64,000 nt of DNA from Natronospira proteinivora (GCF_024170465.1 NZ_JALJYF010000002.1:744001-808000); one strand, 5' to 3'; shown: positions 45,257-54,728, counted from the stretch's first letter. Notes: generated from the sequence alone by a model not told the origin. Numbers and translations: made by a program.

Positions 45257-45823
45257 ATGAGACTGGTCATTCTGGACCGTGACGGGACCATCAACGAGGA
45301 ATCCGACGACTACATCAAGTCGGCGGAGGAATGGCATGCCCTGCCGGGCAGCCTGGAAGCCATCGCCCGGCTGAACCGGGGTGGCTGGCGAGTGGTGGTG
45401 GCCAGTAACCAGTCCGGGCTGGGGCGGGGCTACTTCACCCCCAGCGATCTATTGGGCGTGCATCAGAAGATCCAGGCCCTGCTGAAAACCCATGGCGGGG
45501 AGATCGATGCCTTCTTCTTCTGTCCCCATCACCCGGATGATGGTTGCCATTGTCGCAAACCCAAACCGGGCATGCTGCATGATATCGGCAAGCGCTTTCA
45601 GACCGCGCTCAAACATGTGCCGGTGATCGGTGACACGGAAAAGGATGTGGAAGCGGCCCGCGCCGCCGGTGCCCGCCCCATCCTGGTACTCACCGGACGT
45701 GGCCGGGCCACTCGGGAGCAACTGGAGGCAGAGGATCGACTGTCGGGCATCGAGGTCTTTGACAATCTGGCGGCAGCGGCCAATGTCTTACTGTCGGAAC
45801 ACGGAGAAAGAGAGGCAAGTTAA
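45257..45823 (+). CDS. gmhB: D-glycero-beta-D-manno-heptose-1,7-bisphosphate 7-phosphatase
   Basis: 188 residues, a HAD-superfamily phosphatase of LPS core heptose synthesis. The nucleophile motif is LVILDRDGTINEE, motif II is VVVASNQSGLGRGYF, the zinc-binding loop CPHHPDDGCHCRKPKPGM, and motif IV VPVIGDTEKDVEAARAAGA. Length agrees with E. coli GmhB (191). It lies between glyS and an acyltransferase gene, a common gammaproteobacterial arrangement. Confidence 0.95.
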   Translation: MRLVILDRDGTINEESDDYIKSAEEWHALPGSLEAIARLNRGGWRVVVASNQSGLGRGYFTPSDLLGVHQKIQALLKTHGGEIDAFFFCPHHPDDGCHCRKPKPGMLHDIGKRFQTALKHVPVIGDTEKDVEAARAAGARPILVLTGRGRATREQLEAEDRLSGIEVFDNLAAAANVLLSEHGEREAS

Positions 45824-45828
45824 GGGAA

Positions 45829-46608
45829 ATGCTGGTTCTGCTGAGAAGCACTGTGTTCAATACCTTGATGGCACTGAGCGTGCCAATCTGGGTCATCGTC
45901 TTTTTTCTGGCCGTGCCTTTTGATTTTCGTTGGCGTTTTGCAGTGGCGCGAAGCTGGGGCCATGCCATGCTCTGGCTGCTGAAGGTTGTCTGTCGTCTGG
46001 ACTATCGCGTGGAATGGGAAGGCAAGCTGCCCAAAGGACCCTGCGTGGTCTTGTGCAAGCATGAGTCAGCCTGGGAAACCATGGGCCAGATTGTGATGTT
46101 CGATGCACCACAATCCTGGGTCATGAAAAAAGAGCTTCTCTACGTGCCCTTCTTCGGTTGGGCCATGTACTTTTTTCACACCATTGCCATTGACCGAAGC
46201 GCCGGGCGCCGGGCCGTGGACCAGGTTATTGAACAGGGCCTAGAACGGCTACGCAACGAGCAGTGGGTCATGATCTTTCCGGAAGGACACCGTATGCCGG
46301 TGGGTAAGACCCGTCGCTACGGGATCAGTGGCGCGGTGCTGGCCAAGGAGGCCGGTGTACCGGTCATTCCGGTCTGCCACAATGCCGGTGACTTCTGGGG
46401 CCGGGTCCAGTTCGGCAAGCAACCGGGCACGGTACGGATGGTCATTGGCGAGCCCATTGATCCGACCGACAAGTCGCCGCGCGAAATCAATGAGCAAGCC
46501 CAACTCTGGATCGAGACCCAGCTCCGCCAGATCAGCCCCGATCGAGACTACGAGTACCCCACCGCCGAGGAAGCCGTCGCCGCCTGCCGGCGCAATGGGC
46601 CACGCTAA
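45829..46608 (+). CDS. PlsC-family 1-acylglycerol-3-phosphate acyltransferase
   Basis: 259 residues. One N-terminal membrane helix (NTLMALSVPIWVIVFFLAVPF) precedes the acyltransferase domain. The catalytic block is VVLCKHESAWETMGQ, where the usual HX4D reads HX4E (Glu in place of Asp); block III is VMIFPEGHRMPVG; block IV PVIPVCHNAGDFW. Expected to acylate lysophosphatidate or a related lysolipid at the inner membrane. Starts 5 bases after gmhB and is probably co-transcribed. Exact acceptor uncertain. Confidence 0.88.
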   Translation: MLVLLRSTVFNTLMALSVPIWVIVFFLAVPFDFRWRFAVARSWGHAMLWLLKVVCRLDYRVEWEGKLPKGPCVVLCKHESAWETMGQIVMFDAPQSWVMKKELLYVPFFGWAMYFFHTIAIDRSAGRRAVDQVIEQGLERLRNEQWVMIFPEGHRMPVGKTRRYGISGAVLAKEAGVPVIPVCHNAGDFWGRVQFGKQPGTVRMVIGEPIDPTDKSPREINEQAQLWIETQLRQISPDRDYEYPTAEEAVAACRRNGPR

Positions 46609-46614
46609 GCCACC

Positions 46615-47289
46615 TTAAGACTCTGCCTTCCAAGGCGTCAGACGATCCACTTGCACTCCGTTCCGGGAGACGTGCCAATGGACTTCCATGCCGGCGGCGA
46701 TGTTCACATAGCAGCGCCCCGGATCTCGATGGTAGGCAGGACGGGGGTCCAGGGCCAGCAACTGCTCAATGAGGGCACGGCGACGGTCGTTACTCGTCAA
46801 GGCAGCCTCCGCCTCGGGGCTGAAATGAACCGGCAAGGCGTCCGGCAGCTGATCCGCAAAACCGCCCCGGGCATCGGGGAGAGAATCCGCCCAGGGGAGG
46901 TAGGGTTTGATATCGAGAATGGGGGTGCCGTCCACGATGTCCACGCCGGAAACCAGCAAACGCACGCCCCGATCGATCTCCACACCATCCAGCCTGACCA
47001 CGGACAGACCGATGGGGTTCGGACGAAAAGGGGAGCGGGTGGCGAAAACACCCAAACGGCGATTGCCGCCCAGGCGCGGGGGACGCACTGTGGGTCGCCA
47101 GCCCTCGCTCTGGTGGCAGTGAAACAGCAGCCAGATATGACTGCATTCATCCAGGCCCCGCACCGCTTCCGACCGGGCGAATGCAGGCCGCAGGACTACC
47201 TGGGCCCGGGCGGCCGGTGCTTGGCCGGATTGGCGGGGAATCCCGAACTTCTCGGGGAAATCACTGTAGAGATCGGCGATTGGCTTCAT
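46615..47289 (-). CDS. trmO: tRNA (N6-threonylcarbamoyladenosine37-N6)-methyltransferase TrmO
   Basis: 224 residues (E. coli 235). SAM-dependent enzyme that methylates t6A37 in tRNA-Thr; formerly TsaA/YaeB. Typical are YSDFPEKFGIPRQSGQAPA, GLDECSHIWLLFHCHQ, LGVFATRSPFRPNPIGLSVVRL, VDIVDGTPILDIKPYLPWAD and the C-terminal DPRPAYHRDPGRCYVN. The beta-barrel of this family dimerises. Convergent with the acyltransferase gene and divergent from hemH. Confidence 0.93.
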   Translation of the reverse strand: MKPIADLYSDFPEKFGIPRQSGQAPAARAQVVLRPAFARSEAVRGLDECSHIWLLFHCHQSEGWRPTVRPPRLGGNRRLGVFATRSPFRPNPIGLSVVRLDGVEIDRGVRLLVSGVDIVDGTPILDIKPYLPWADSLPDARGGFADQLPDALPVHFSPEAEAALTSNDRRRALIEQLLALDPRPAYHRDPGRCYVNIAAGMEVHWHVSRNGVQVDRLTPWKAES

Positions 47290-47325
47290 CGGTCCATTAT
47301 GCCAGCCCTGCGGGACAATGCGGGC

Positions 47326-47334
47326 TGATACAAT
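47326..47334 (+). promoter_or_regulatory. Extended -10 promoter candidate for hemH
   Basis: TGATACAAT: a TG extension one base before TACAAT, 46 bases upstream of the hemH ATG. No clear -35 box, which extended -10 promoters can do without. Confidence 0.45.
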
Positions 47335-47380
47335 ATGCGACTGTTTTCACTTTGCCCCCGAGAGAGGGATCGATCACACC

Positions 47381-48490
47381 ATGCAACGATTCGAAGGCCG
47401 CGACGATTACCGCCACGATGAGGTGCCTGGCCTGGGCATTCTTATAACCAACCTGGGTACGCCAGATGAGCCCACTGCCCCCGCCCTGCGCCGCTACCTG
47501 GGCGAGTTTCTCTGGGACCGGCGGGTAGTGGAAGTGCCCCGGCCCTTGTGGTGGTTGATCCTTAATGGTGTAGTTCTGAGAACGCGGCCGGCGAAGTCGG
47601 CAGAAGCCTATGCCCGGGTCTGGACTGACCGGGGCTCGCCCCTGCTCTACCACTGCGAAGACATCGTCGAGAACCTGGAGAAGAAGCTCAAGCAGCGGTT
47701 TAGAGGCAAGGTGACGCTAGCCCTAGGCATGCGCTATGGCAAACCCTCGCTGGAAAGCGCACTGGAATCCCTCCGTGATCGGGGTGTACGCCGCTTGCTG
47801 GTGCTCCCCCTCTATCCCCAGTACGCCTCCTCCACCACCGGTTCCACTTTTGAGAAGATCACCGGCATTCTGTCCCAATGGCGATGGATGCCGGAGTTTC
47901 GCATGGTCACCAGCTACCACGATGACGTGGGCTATGTGCAGGCGCTGGCCAACAGCATTCGCGAACACTGGTACCGCAATGGGCGTGGAGAGCGGCTGAT
48001 GTTCTCTTTCCACGGCATCCCCAGGTTCACCTTTCTGGCCGGCGACCCCTATCACTGCCATTGCCACAAGACCGCCCGCCTGGTGGCCGAAAAACTGGGC
48101 CTGTCCGACGATGAGTGGCATGTTTGCTTTCAATCCCGCTTCGGCAAGGCCGAATGGCTCAAACCCTACACCGATGAGACCCTGGAACACTGGGGTCGGG
48201 AAGGCGTGGGGGACATTGATGTGGCCTGCCCCGGCTTTCCGGCGGATTGCCTGGAAACCCTGGACGAGATCGCCTATGAGAACGCGGAACTATTCGAGTC
48301 CCACGGGGGCGGCAAGCTGCGTTACATCCCGGCGCTCAACAGCAGCGAGGATCATCTTCACATGCTGCAGGAGCTGGTTACCCGCCATGCCGCAGGCTGG
48401 CCGGAACTGAATCGCATCAGTGATGATCAGGCCGAAGCGGATGCTCAGAAGAGCCTGGGTCTCGCCCGCCGCCTGGGGGCCAAGCAATAG
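47381..48490 (+). CDS. hemH: Ferrochelatase HemH
   Basis: 369 residues. Inserts Fe(II) into protoporphyrin IX as the last step of haem synthesis. Typical are GILITNLGTPDEPTAPALRRYL, YARVWTDRGSPLLYH, MRYGKPSLESAL, LPLYPQYASSTTGSTFEK, the active-site histidine in LMFSFHGIPRF, GDPYHCHCHKTARLVAEKL and CFQSRFGKAEWLKPYTDETL, and the glutamate in the SSEDHLHML region. Slightly longer than E. coli HemH (320) at the N-terminus, as in Pseudomonas-type enzymes. It completes the tetrapyrrole set that begins with hemC in this window. Confidence 0.96.
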   Translation: MQRFEGRDDYRHDEVPGLGILITNLGTPDEPTAPALRRYLGEFLWDRRVVEVPRPLWWLILNGVVLRTRPAKSAEAYARVWTDRGSPLLYHCEDIVENLEKKLKQRFRGKVTLALGMRYGKPSLESALESLRDRGVRRLLVLPLYPQYASSTTGSTFEKITGILSQWRWMPEFRMVTSYHDDVGYVQALANSIREHWYRNGRGERLMFSFHGIPRFTFLAGDPYHCHCHKTARLVAEKLGLSDDEWHVCFQSRFGKAEWLKPYTDETLEHWGREGVGDIDVACPGFPADCLETLDEIAYENAELFESHGGGKLRYIPALNSSEDHLHMLQELVTRHAAGWPELNRISDDQAEADAQKSLGLARRLGAKQ

Positions 48491-48501
48491 GGAGAGCCAT
48501 C

Positions 48502-49182
48502 ATGCTGGGAAAGCTGCTGGAACTCAGCATCGACTGCGAGAATGTGCTGGACTCCCTGCATTACTGGCAGGGACTGGGTTTTGACAGCATTCCCGTGGGC
48601 GATGTCTGGCCCCACAAGTACGGGGTCATGAGCGATGGCCGCCTGTGCCTGGGCCTGCATGACTACCGCTTTCCCTCTCCTTCGCTGACCTTCGTCACCC
48701 CAGAACTGCCCACCCGGGTAGCCCAACTGGAAGCGGATGGCATTGAGTTGGCCTTCAGCAAGTTGGGTCCTAACCAGTTCAATGAGGCCGGTTTCTTTGA
48801 TCCCAGCGGCCAGACCGTCTGCCTGCTGGAAGCCCGGACCTTCTCTCCGCCTCCCTTCCAGCAGGACAGCTTCGCCTTGCCCGGCTATTTCCGCGCCCTG
48901 CGCCGACGCAGCCGGGACCCGGAAGCTGCCGCCACCTTCTGGGAGTCCCTGGGCCTGATGCGTTCACCGGATGAAGACGGCGTCACCGAGGTCTGTGCCG
49001 AAGGCTTCAACCTGCAGTTTGATCAAGGGGGACCGGAGGTCTGCCTGGTCTTTGAAACCCCCGAACTGGAAGCCCGAGCCGCAAAACTGGAATATGACGG
49101 TCACAACATTCGCCGGGAGAAGGAATCGCTAGTGATCCCGGCACCGGATGGCCTGAGTCTGATGCTCAAGGCCCTCGAGTAA
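48502..49182 (+). CDS. VOC-family protein (two glyoxalase-like modules)
   Basis: 226 residues with two vicinal-oxygen-chelate modules: LLELSIDCENVLDSLHYWQGLGF and ...FTxDPSGQTVCLLEAR-type GFFDPSGQTVCLLEAR in the first, YFRALRRRSRDPEAAATFWESLGL and IPAPDGLSLMLKALE in the second. The fold covers glyoxalases, dioxygenases and resistance proteins; metal ligands are not clear enough to name a reaction. It starts 11 bases after hemH with GGGAG upstream and is likely co-transcribed with it. Confidence 0.82.
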   Translation: MLGKLLELSIDCENVLDSLHYWQGLGFDSIPVGDVWPHKYGVMSDGRLCLGLHDYRFPSPSLTFVTPELPTRVAQLEADGIELAFSKLGPNQFNEAGFFDPSGQTVCLLEARTFSPPPFQQDSFALPGYFRALRRRSRDPEAAATFWESLGLMRSPDEDGVTEVCAEGFNLQFDQGGPEVCLVFETPELEARAAKLEYDGHNIRREKESLVIPAPDGLSLMLKALE

Positions 49183-51558
49183 TCACCTAAAAAGATTCTC
49201 CCAGTACTCGGGGCGGTGAATGCCGAAGCCCTGTCCGTAATCCACGCCCATCTTGCGCAGTTGCGCCACCAGGGCCTCGGTTTCCACAAATTCAGCAATT
49301 ACTCGTCGATCCATGGTCTGTCCGATTTCCTGAATGGCCTTGACCATGGCGAGATCTGCCTTGTCGGTGAGAATGTTGCGCACAAAGGCGCCATCGATCT
49401 TCAAGTACTGTACTGGTAAGCGTCGCAAATAATTGAAGGAAGACAAACCCGCACCAAAGTCATCCAGGGCAAAGCGACAACCTTTCTGCCCCAGGACGGC
49501 CATGAATTCAGTAGCATCCGCCAGACGCCGGATGGCGGCCGTTTCAGTGATTTCGAAACAAAGGCACTGCCCGGGTATGCTGTAGTAGCTCAACTGCTGC
49601 TGGACAAAATCGAGAAATTCCGGTCGATCAAAGGATTGACCGGATAGATTCACGTGACAGGCATGCAGTGTTTTCAGATGCGTGGAATGATCCGCCAGGG
49701 TTCGACAGACCCGCTCGATCACCCAGCGGTCAAGCCGGTAGGCGGCATCAAAGCGTTCAGCGGCAGGAATGAACGCCCCCGGGGGCACCCTTTCGCCATT
49801 CTCGTCCAGCAATCGCAACAGGACTTCGTAACGAAGCCCTTCGTCATGCTGCAGTGGCAGGATCTTTTGGGCGTCCAGGTAGAAACGATCTTCATCCAGG
49901 GCGTGCCGGATTCGATTAACCCATTCCATTTCACCACGACGATGCCGCACGTGCTCATCATCCGAGCTGCTCACATGCACGCGATTTCGGCCTTTCTCCT
50001 TGGCTACATAGCAGGCCAGATCAGCGGCACGCAGTACCGCATTGATATTGGGCATGTCCTGCTCAACAGGCACCACACCGATGCTGCAAGCCACATTGAA
50101 ACTACGGCCCTCCCATTCAAAAACCAGGCCTTCCGTAACATGACAGAGTTTTTCCGCAACCCGAGCCGCGGCATTCAAATCACAGTCCTTGAGCAGCAAA
50201 CCAAACTCATCGCCGCCCAGGCGTGCAAGCACATCGCCGTCACGTAGCTGGCTCCTTAGCAAGTCCGCTACCTGAACCAGCATTCGGTCCCCCGCCACAT
50301 GACCCGAGGTGTCATTGACTACCTTGAACTGGTCAAGGTCAATAAAGCAGAGGCTGTGACTATATTTTTTTTCCCGGACCGCATGCAGGGCCTGGGCCAG
50401 CTCACGGTCGAAGGCCCGGCGATTGATCAGACCGGTCAGACCATCGTGGGTAGCTTGGTAATGCAGTTCCACCGACAAGCGACGGGACTCGGACACATCT
50501 TCAAGAATGCCGATCATGGACTCGGGCGAACCCTGACGTCCATTGATCGCCGATACGGTCAGCCGACCCCACACAAGGCTGCCGTCCCGATGACGAAAGC
50601 GCTGCTCCACGGTGATAGCGCTTTCCCGCCCCTTGAGCAGGGATTTACCCTGAGCCAGGCCAATCTCAAGATCCTCCTCAAAAGTTAATGCCTGATAGGA
50701 CTGCCCGATCAGCTGATCGGGTGGATAGCCCAGTATCTGGCAAAGGGCGGCATTGACGTTGATAAAGTAGCCGTCCCGATCAATCTCGGCCATGCCCACG
50801 GCCGCCTGCTCAAAAATTGATTGGAAGCGCTGGCGGGAGATATCCACAATTCGAATCAGACGCCACCCCACCAGAGCAGCCAGCACCGCCAATACCGTCA
50901 TGACCACCACGCTACTCGTCATCAGCGTCTGGCGCAGCCAGCGACTGGCATCAGTAAAGGCCTTGGTAAAACGGATGGTCAGATCGTAGTTCCTGGCATT
51001 GACCTGTTCCAGCTGCGTCAGCAGCTGTGATTGCATTGCCTCGTCCGGTGGCCCCTCGGCCCAGGCTGTTTCCAGATCGTCGGCCAATTGGTCCAGGGCC
51101 AGAATATGGCTGTCGGATTCCCGCCAGACTTCGGCGGCTTCCCGCAGATGGGGCAGATCACTGAAGCTGCGATAAAGCCAGATCATGACGGGGATATCGT
51201 CGCGGTGGTTTTCGCCGCGAAGCATTCCCTCCACCGCCATTTCCCGGTCCAGCTCGTCGGCATCCATGGCGCGGCGAGCGGCCATGTCGCCCAGAGGGAT
51301 ATCCAGCAAGGCCCGGGCAGCTTCCAGGTCCTGGGCCCGGCCATACTCGGCATAGCGATAAAGCGCGAAAACGGTGCCCAGTTGGGCACGAGACCAGTGG
51401 CTCTGACCCGCCATATAAGCAGTGGCCGCGCCCTGGGTCTGGACCAGAAACAGGGCGAAACCGGTAGCCAGGGTAAGGATCAGGAACAGCGCGACTATCA
51501 GCCCGCTAATCTCCAGCCGCCGCCCCAGACTGGCGGCATTTATCAGGCTGCGAACCAC
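49183..51558 (-). CDS. Membrane PAS-GGDEF-EAL cyclic-di-GMP protein
   Basis: 791 residues from a GTG start (GGGAGG 6 bases upstream). Order: membrane helix (EISGLIVALFLILTLATGFALFLV), a helical periplasmic domain of about 190 residues, a second helix (TSSVVVMTVLAVLAALVGWRLI), PAS (RFQSIFEQAAVGMAEIDRDGYF), GGDEF with intact RLGGDEFGLLL (near residue 450), and EAL with YEVLLRL in place of EALLR, plus conserved HVNLSGQSF, FEITETA and DDFGAGLSSFNYLRRL. Could make and degrade c-di-GMP, or use one half as a sensor. The frame is open into pntB; MADIP at 51663 is an alternative start. Stops 1 base from the VOC gene stop. Confidence 0.92.
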   Translation of the reverse strand: MVRSLINAASLGRRLEISGLIVALFLILTLATGFALFLVQTQGAATAYMAGQSHWSRAQLGTVFALYRYAEYGRAQDLEAARALLDIPLGDMAARRAMDADELDREMAVEGMLRGENHRDDIPVMIWLYRSFSDLPHLREAAEVWRESDSHILALDQLADDLETAWAEGPPDEAMQSQLLTQLEQVNARNYDLTIRFTKAFTDASRWLRQTLMTSSVVVMTVLAVLAALVGWRLIRIVDISRQRFQSIFEQAAVGMAEIDRDGYFINVNAALCQILGYPPDQLIGQSYQALTFEEDLEIGLAQGKSLLKGRESAITVEQRFRHRDGSLVWGRLTVSAINGRQGSPESMIGILEDVSESRRLSVELHYQATHDGLTGLINRRAFDRELAQALHAVREKKYSHSLCFIDLDQFKVVNDTSGHVAGDRMLVQVADLLRSQLRDGDVLARLGGDEFGLLLKDCDLNAAARVAEKLCHVTEGLVFEWEGRSFNVACSIGVVPVEQDMPNINAVLRAADLACYVAKEKGRNRVHVSSSDDEHVRHRRGEMEWVNRIRHALDEDRFYLDAQKILPLQHDEGLRYEVLLRLLDENGERVPPGAFIPAAERFDAAYRLDRWVIERVCRTLADHSTHLKTLHACHVNLSGQSFDRPEFLDFVQQQLSYYSIPGQCLCFEITETAAIRRLADATEFMAVLGQKGCRFALDDFGAGLSSFNYLRRLPVQYLKIDGAFVRNILTDKADLAMVKAIQEIGQTMDRRVIAEFVETEALVAQLRKMGVDYGQGFGIHRPEYWENLFR

Positions 51559-51655
51559 GCTCTGCCTCCCATGGCTTTCCCTTTGTCGGTTCCGAAAGCC
51601 CTTAATAGGCCCAGACTGGCGGGCGTCACGCCAACCTGGGCCCCTGCCCGGGATA

Positions 51656-53056
51656 TCAGCCATCCAGGGACTTGAGCCCCTGAATAAAATGGCCAGCCAC
51701 TTCCTGGGCATCGCCGAAAACCATCTGGGTGTTGTCGGCAAAGAACAGGGGATTCTCCACGCCGGAGAAACCGGTACCCCGTCCCCGCTTGACCACCATC
51801 ACATTGTCAGCATGATCCACATTGAGGATGGGCATGCCAAAGATGGGGCTGTCCTTCTTGCTGCGGGCATCCGGATTGACCACGTCATTGGCGCCAATCA
51901 CCAAAGCCACATCGGCACCATCAAACTCGCTGTTGATCTCCTCCAGATCAAAGATGTGGTCATACGGCACCCCGGCCTCGGCCAGCAACACATTCATATG
52001 CCCGGGCATGCGTCCGGCCACCGGGTGGATGGCGAATTTCACTTCCACGCCGCGTTCCATCAGGCGCTCGCAGAATTCCCAGAGCTTATGCTGGGCCTGG
52101 GCCACCGCCAAACCGTAACCGGGGACAATGATCACCTTGTCGGCATAGGCCATGGTGATGGCCGCATCCGAGGCCTCGGTTTCCTTCATGGTGCCGCCTG
52201 GCCCCTCTTCACCGCTACCACCGGTATCACCGAAACCGGCGAACAAGACATTGGAAAGCGGTCGATTCATGGCCTTGGCCATCAACTGGGTCAGCAAGGT
52301 ACCCGCCGCCCCCACCACGATGCCGGCAATGATCATGGCCGGGTTGTCCAGTACGAAGCCCTCAAAGGCCACTGCCAAACCGGTGAGTGCGTTGTAGAGG
52401 GAAATCACCACGGGCATGTCGGCCCCGCCGATGGGCATGGTGATGGTAATACCCGCCAACAAGGACAGTGTGAAAAACAGGGTAATCAGCTCAAAGGGAT
52501 AACCGTCCACTGCCAACAGGGCAATGCCGCTGGCAATGGCCCCGAAAAACACCAGGGCATTGAAGACCTGCAAACCCGGGAAGCGCAAGGTCTTGGCAAT
52601 CAACCCCTCCAGCTTGGCATAGGCCACCAGGCTGCCACTGAAAGCGATGGAGCCGATCAGGCCGCCCAGAACAGCCAGGCCCATGATGACCAGATCATAG
52701 TCATGACCGGCGTAAAGGGCGACGGCACCGATGGTGGCGGCCGCACCACCCCCCATACCGTTGTAGAGGGCCACCATCTGGGGCATGCCGGTCATGGCCA
52801 CCTTGCGGGCGCTGATCCAGGCCAGGAGGCTGCCCAAGAAGAGCGCCGTGATGATGAGCAGATAATTGCCCATATCCGGCAGGAAGAAGGTTACCGCCAC
52901 CGCCAGCAACATGCCCAGGCCTGCCTGCCGGATACCGCGTCGGGCGGTGACCGGTGAAGACATGCGCTTGATGCCTAGGATGAAAAGTAGAACAGCCAGG
53001 AAATAACTCGCCTGAATCAAGAGGTCGAGCGTGTCTCTGCTGATGATTTCACTCAC
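51656..53056 (-). CDS. pntB: NAD(P) transhydrogenase beta subunit
   Basis: 466 residues (E. coli 462). About nine membrane helices (YFLAVLLFILGIKRMSSP, AGLGMLLAVAVTFFLP) lead to the NADP-binding dIII domain (KVIIVPGYGLAVAQAQHKLWEF; FAIHPVAGRMPGHMNVLLAEA; DVALVIGANDVVNPDA). Couples hydride transfer between NADH and NADP+ to proton flow, making NADPH. It overlaps pntA2 by 4 bases and forms an operon pntA1-pntA2-pntB. Confidence 0.97.
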   Translation of the reverse strand: MSEIISRDTLDLLIQASYFLAVLLFILGIKRMSSPVTARRGIRQAGLGMLLAVAVTFFLPDMGNYLLIITALFLGSLLAWISARKVAMTGMPQMVALYNGMGGGAAATIGAVALYAGHDYDLVIMGLAVLGGLIGSIAFSGSLVAYAKLEGLIAKTLRFPGLQVFNALVFFGAIASGIALLAVDGYPFELITLFFTLSLLAGITITMPIGGADMPVVISLYNALTGLAVAFEGFVLDNPAMIIAGIVVGAAGTLLTQLMAKAMNRPLSNVLFAGFGDTGGSGEEGPGGTMKETEASDAAITMAYADKVIIVPGYGLAVAQAQHKLWEFCERLMERGVEVKFAIHPVAGRMPGHMNVLLAEAGVPYDHIFDLEEINSEFDGADVALVIGANDVVNPDARSKKDSPIFGMPILNVDHADNVMVVKRGRGTGFSGVENPLFFADNTQMVFGDAQEVAGHFIQGLKSLDG

Positions 53057-53352
53057 GCCTTGCCCCCTTTACTGGATTTGAACATGTCGAGCATCCGTTC
53101 GGTGACCACATAGCCACCCACGGCATTGCCTGCCCCAAGTGCCACCCCGATAAAACCGATCACCTGGCCAAGGGTGGTCTCGGCATGCCCCAGAGCCACC
53201 ATGGCCCCCACCACTACGATGCCGTGGACGAAGTTGGAACCCGACATCAGTGGGGTATGGAGAATCACCGGAACCCGGGAAATGATTTCAATACCCACGA
53301 AAGCCGTGAGCATGACGATGTACAGCGCCAGAAAGCCGGTCAGCTCAATCAT
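53053..53352 (-). CDS. pntA2: NAD(P) transhydrogenase alpha subunit, membrane part
   Basis: 99 residues with three membrane helices (FLALYIVMLTAFVGIEII; HGIVVVGAMVALGHA; VIGFIGVALGAGNAVGGYVV). Corresponds to the C-terminal domain of E. coli PntA, here a separate protein as in many proteobacteria. ATGA overlaps link it to pntA1 and pntB. Confidence 0.95.
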   Translation of the reverse strand: MIELTGFLALYIVMLTAFVGIEIISRVPVILHTPLMSGSNFVHGIVVVGAMVALGHAETTLGQVIGFIGVALGAGNAVGGYVVTERMLDMFKSSKGGKA

Positions 53353-54473
53353 GACTTATCCTCCGCCGGGAAGTGAATCTCGCCTGCATGGGTGACCACA
53401 CTCTGGGCATAGACCTGATCATCCATATCCCAGCTAAGGGTGCCATCCTTGATACAGGGGGAGACGAAGTTCCAGAGGTTGCGGGCATACATTTCACTGG
53501 CATGTTCGGCCAGCATCCCGGGCACATCCTCGGGACCCACCACGGTAACCGCCCCCTCCCGGTGAACCTCGCCGGAACGGGTCAATTCGCAATTTCCGCC
53601 GGTTTCGGCGGCCAGATCCACCAAGACCGCCCCCGCCTTCATATCCTTAACCATGGCCTCGGTGATGATGCGCGGCGCCGCCCGTCCGGGGATGGCGGCG
53701 GTGGTAATCACAATGTCGGCCTGGGCCACATGCTTGGCAAGCACCGCAGCCTGCTGATCTTTTTCTTCCTGGGTCAGTTCACGGGCGTAGCCGCCTTCCG
53801 CTTCCGCCTTGACCCCGGTGTCCACGAACTTTGCCCCCAGGGATTCCACCTGTTCGGCCACCGCACTACGCACATCAAAGGCTTCCACTCGGGCACCCAG
53901 ACGACGGGCCGTGGCAATCGCCTGCAGGCCGGCCACCCCCGCACCCACCACCAGAGCCTTGGCCGGTCGAATGGTACCGGCGGCGGTGGTGAGCATGGGG
54001 AAGAAGCGGGGCAAATGCTCGGCGGCAATCAATACGCTCTTATAGCCGGCCACCGCGGCCTGGGAGGAAAGGGCATCCATGGACTGGGCACGGGAGATTC
54101 GGGGAATACGCTCCACGGCATAGGCACTCAGCTGTTTTTCGGCCAAGGCCCGAATGAAGTCATCCCGTTCCCAGGGGGCAAGAAAACCCACCAGGCCGGC
54201 ACCAGATTTCATCTCTTGGAGACGCTTGTCCTCCGGACGGCGCACACAGAAGACCAGGTCCGCCTCTGCCCAGAGCCGATCCACATCCGACTCAACCTCC
54301 ACCCCATCAAGCTGGGAAAAGGCCTCGTCATCAAAGCCCGCCGATTGCCCGGCACCCGACTGGATACGCAGGGTTACGCCGGCCTTGACGAGCTTGCCGG
54401 CAAGACTGGGCACCATGGCCACCCGGCGTTCCCCTTTGCGGGTTTCCCTTGGTACCGCGATGATGGTACTCAT
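53349..54473 (-). CDS. pntA1: NAD(P) transhydrogenase alpha subunit, NAD-binding part
   Basis: 374 residues. The soluble dI domain: IIAVPRETRKGERRVAMVPSL at the N-terminus, ISRAQSMDALSSQAAVAGYKS, the Rossmann loop ALVVGAGVAGLQAIATARRLGARVEAFDVR, and IITTAAIPGRAAPRII. Binds NAD(H) at the membrane surface in complex with PntA2 and PntB. ATG 54473 is set by homology; a slightly longer reading to 54497 includes the ribosome site GGGAGGAAG itself. Upstream 54474-54728 holds no other gene. Confidence 0.96.
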   Translation of the reverse strand: MSTIIAVPRETRKGERRVAMVPSLAGKLVKAGVTLRIQSGAGQSAGFDDEAFSQLDGVEVESDVDRLWAEADLVFCVRRPEDKRLQEMKSGAGLVGFLAPWERDDFIRALAEKQLSAYAVERIPRISRAQSMDALSSQAAVAGYKSVLIAAEHLPRFFPMLTTAAGTIRPAKALVVGAGVAGLQAIATARRLGARVEAFDVRSAVAEQVESLGAKFVDTGVKAEAEGGYARELTQEEKDQQAAVLAKHVAQADIVITTAAIPGRAAPRIITEAMVKDMKAGAVLVDLAAETGGNCELTRSGEVHREGAVTVVGPEDVPGMLAEHASEMYARNLWNFVSPCIKDGTLSWDMDDQVYAQSVVTHAGEIHFPAEDKS

Positions 54474-54728
54474 CGATCTGCTTCCTCCCATTGTCATGTT
54501 TTTTCTGGGTCAGTGTCCGAGTGTAGCAGCACAGTCATGGAACCATGGTGCCACGAGCGTGTCACATTCGCCCCCACGTGAAGATTTCGTGATCTGGGCT
54601 TGGAAAATTTGCCAAGCAGGGCGGATTGCATGTAAAAGAAGGGGAGAAGCAACTGCGGTAGCGGCCACAGTCACCGCCGATGCCGCCTCAACAGGCTTCG
54701 AGGAGGCCGGCAACGCCGGAATAACCCC

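Noticed and set aside
51422-52957. 511-codon open frame on the plus strand
   Set aside because: Antisense to the GGDEF/EAL N-terminus and pntB; histidine- and glutamine-rich shadow composition.
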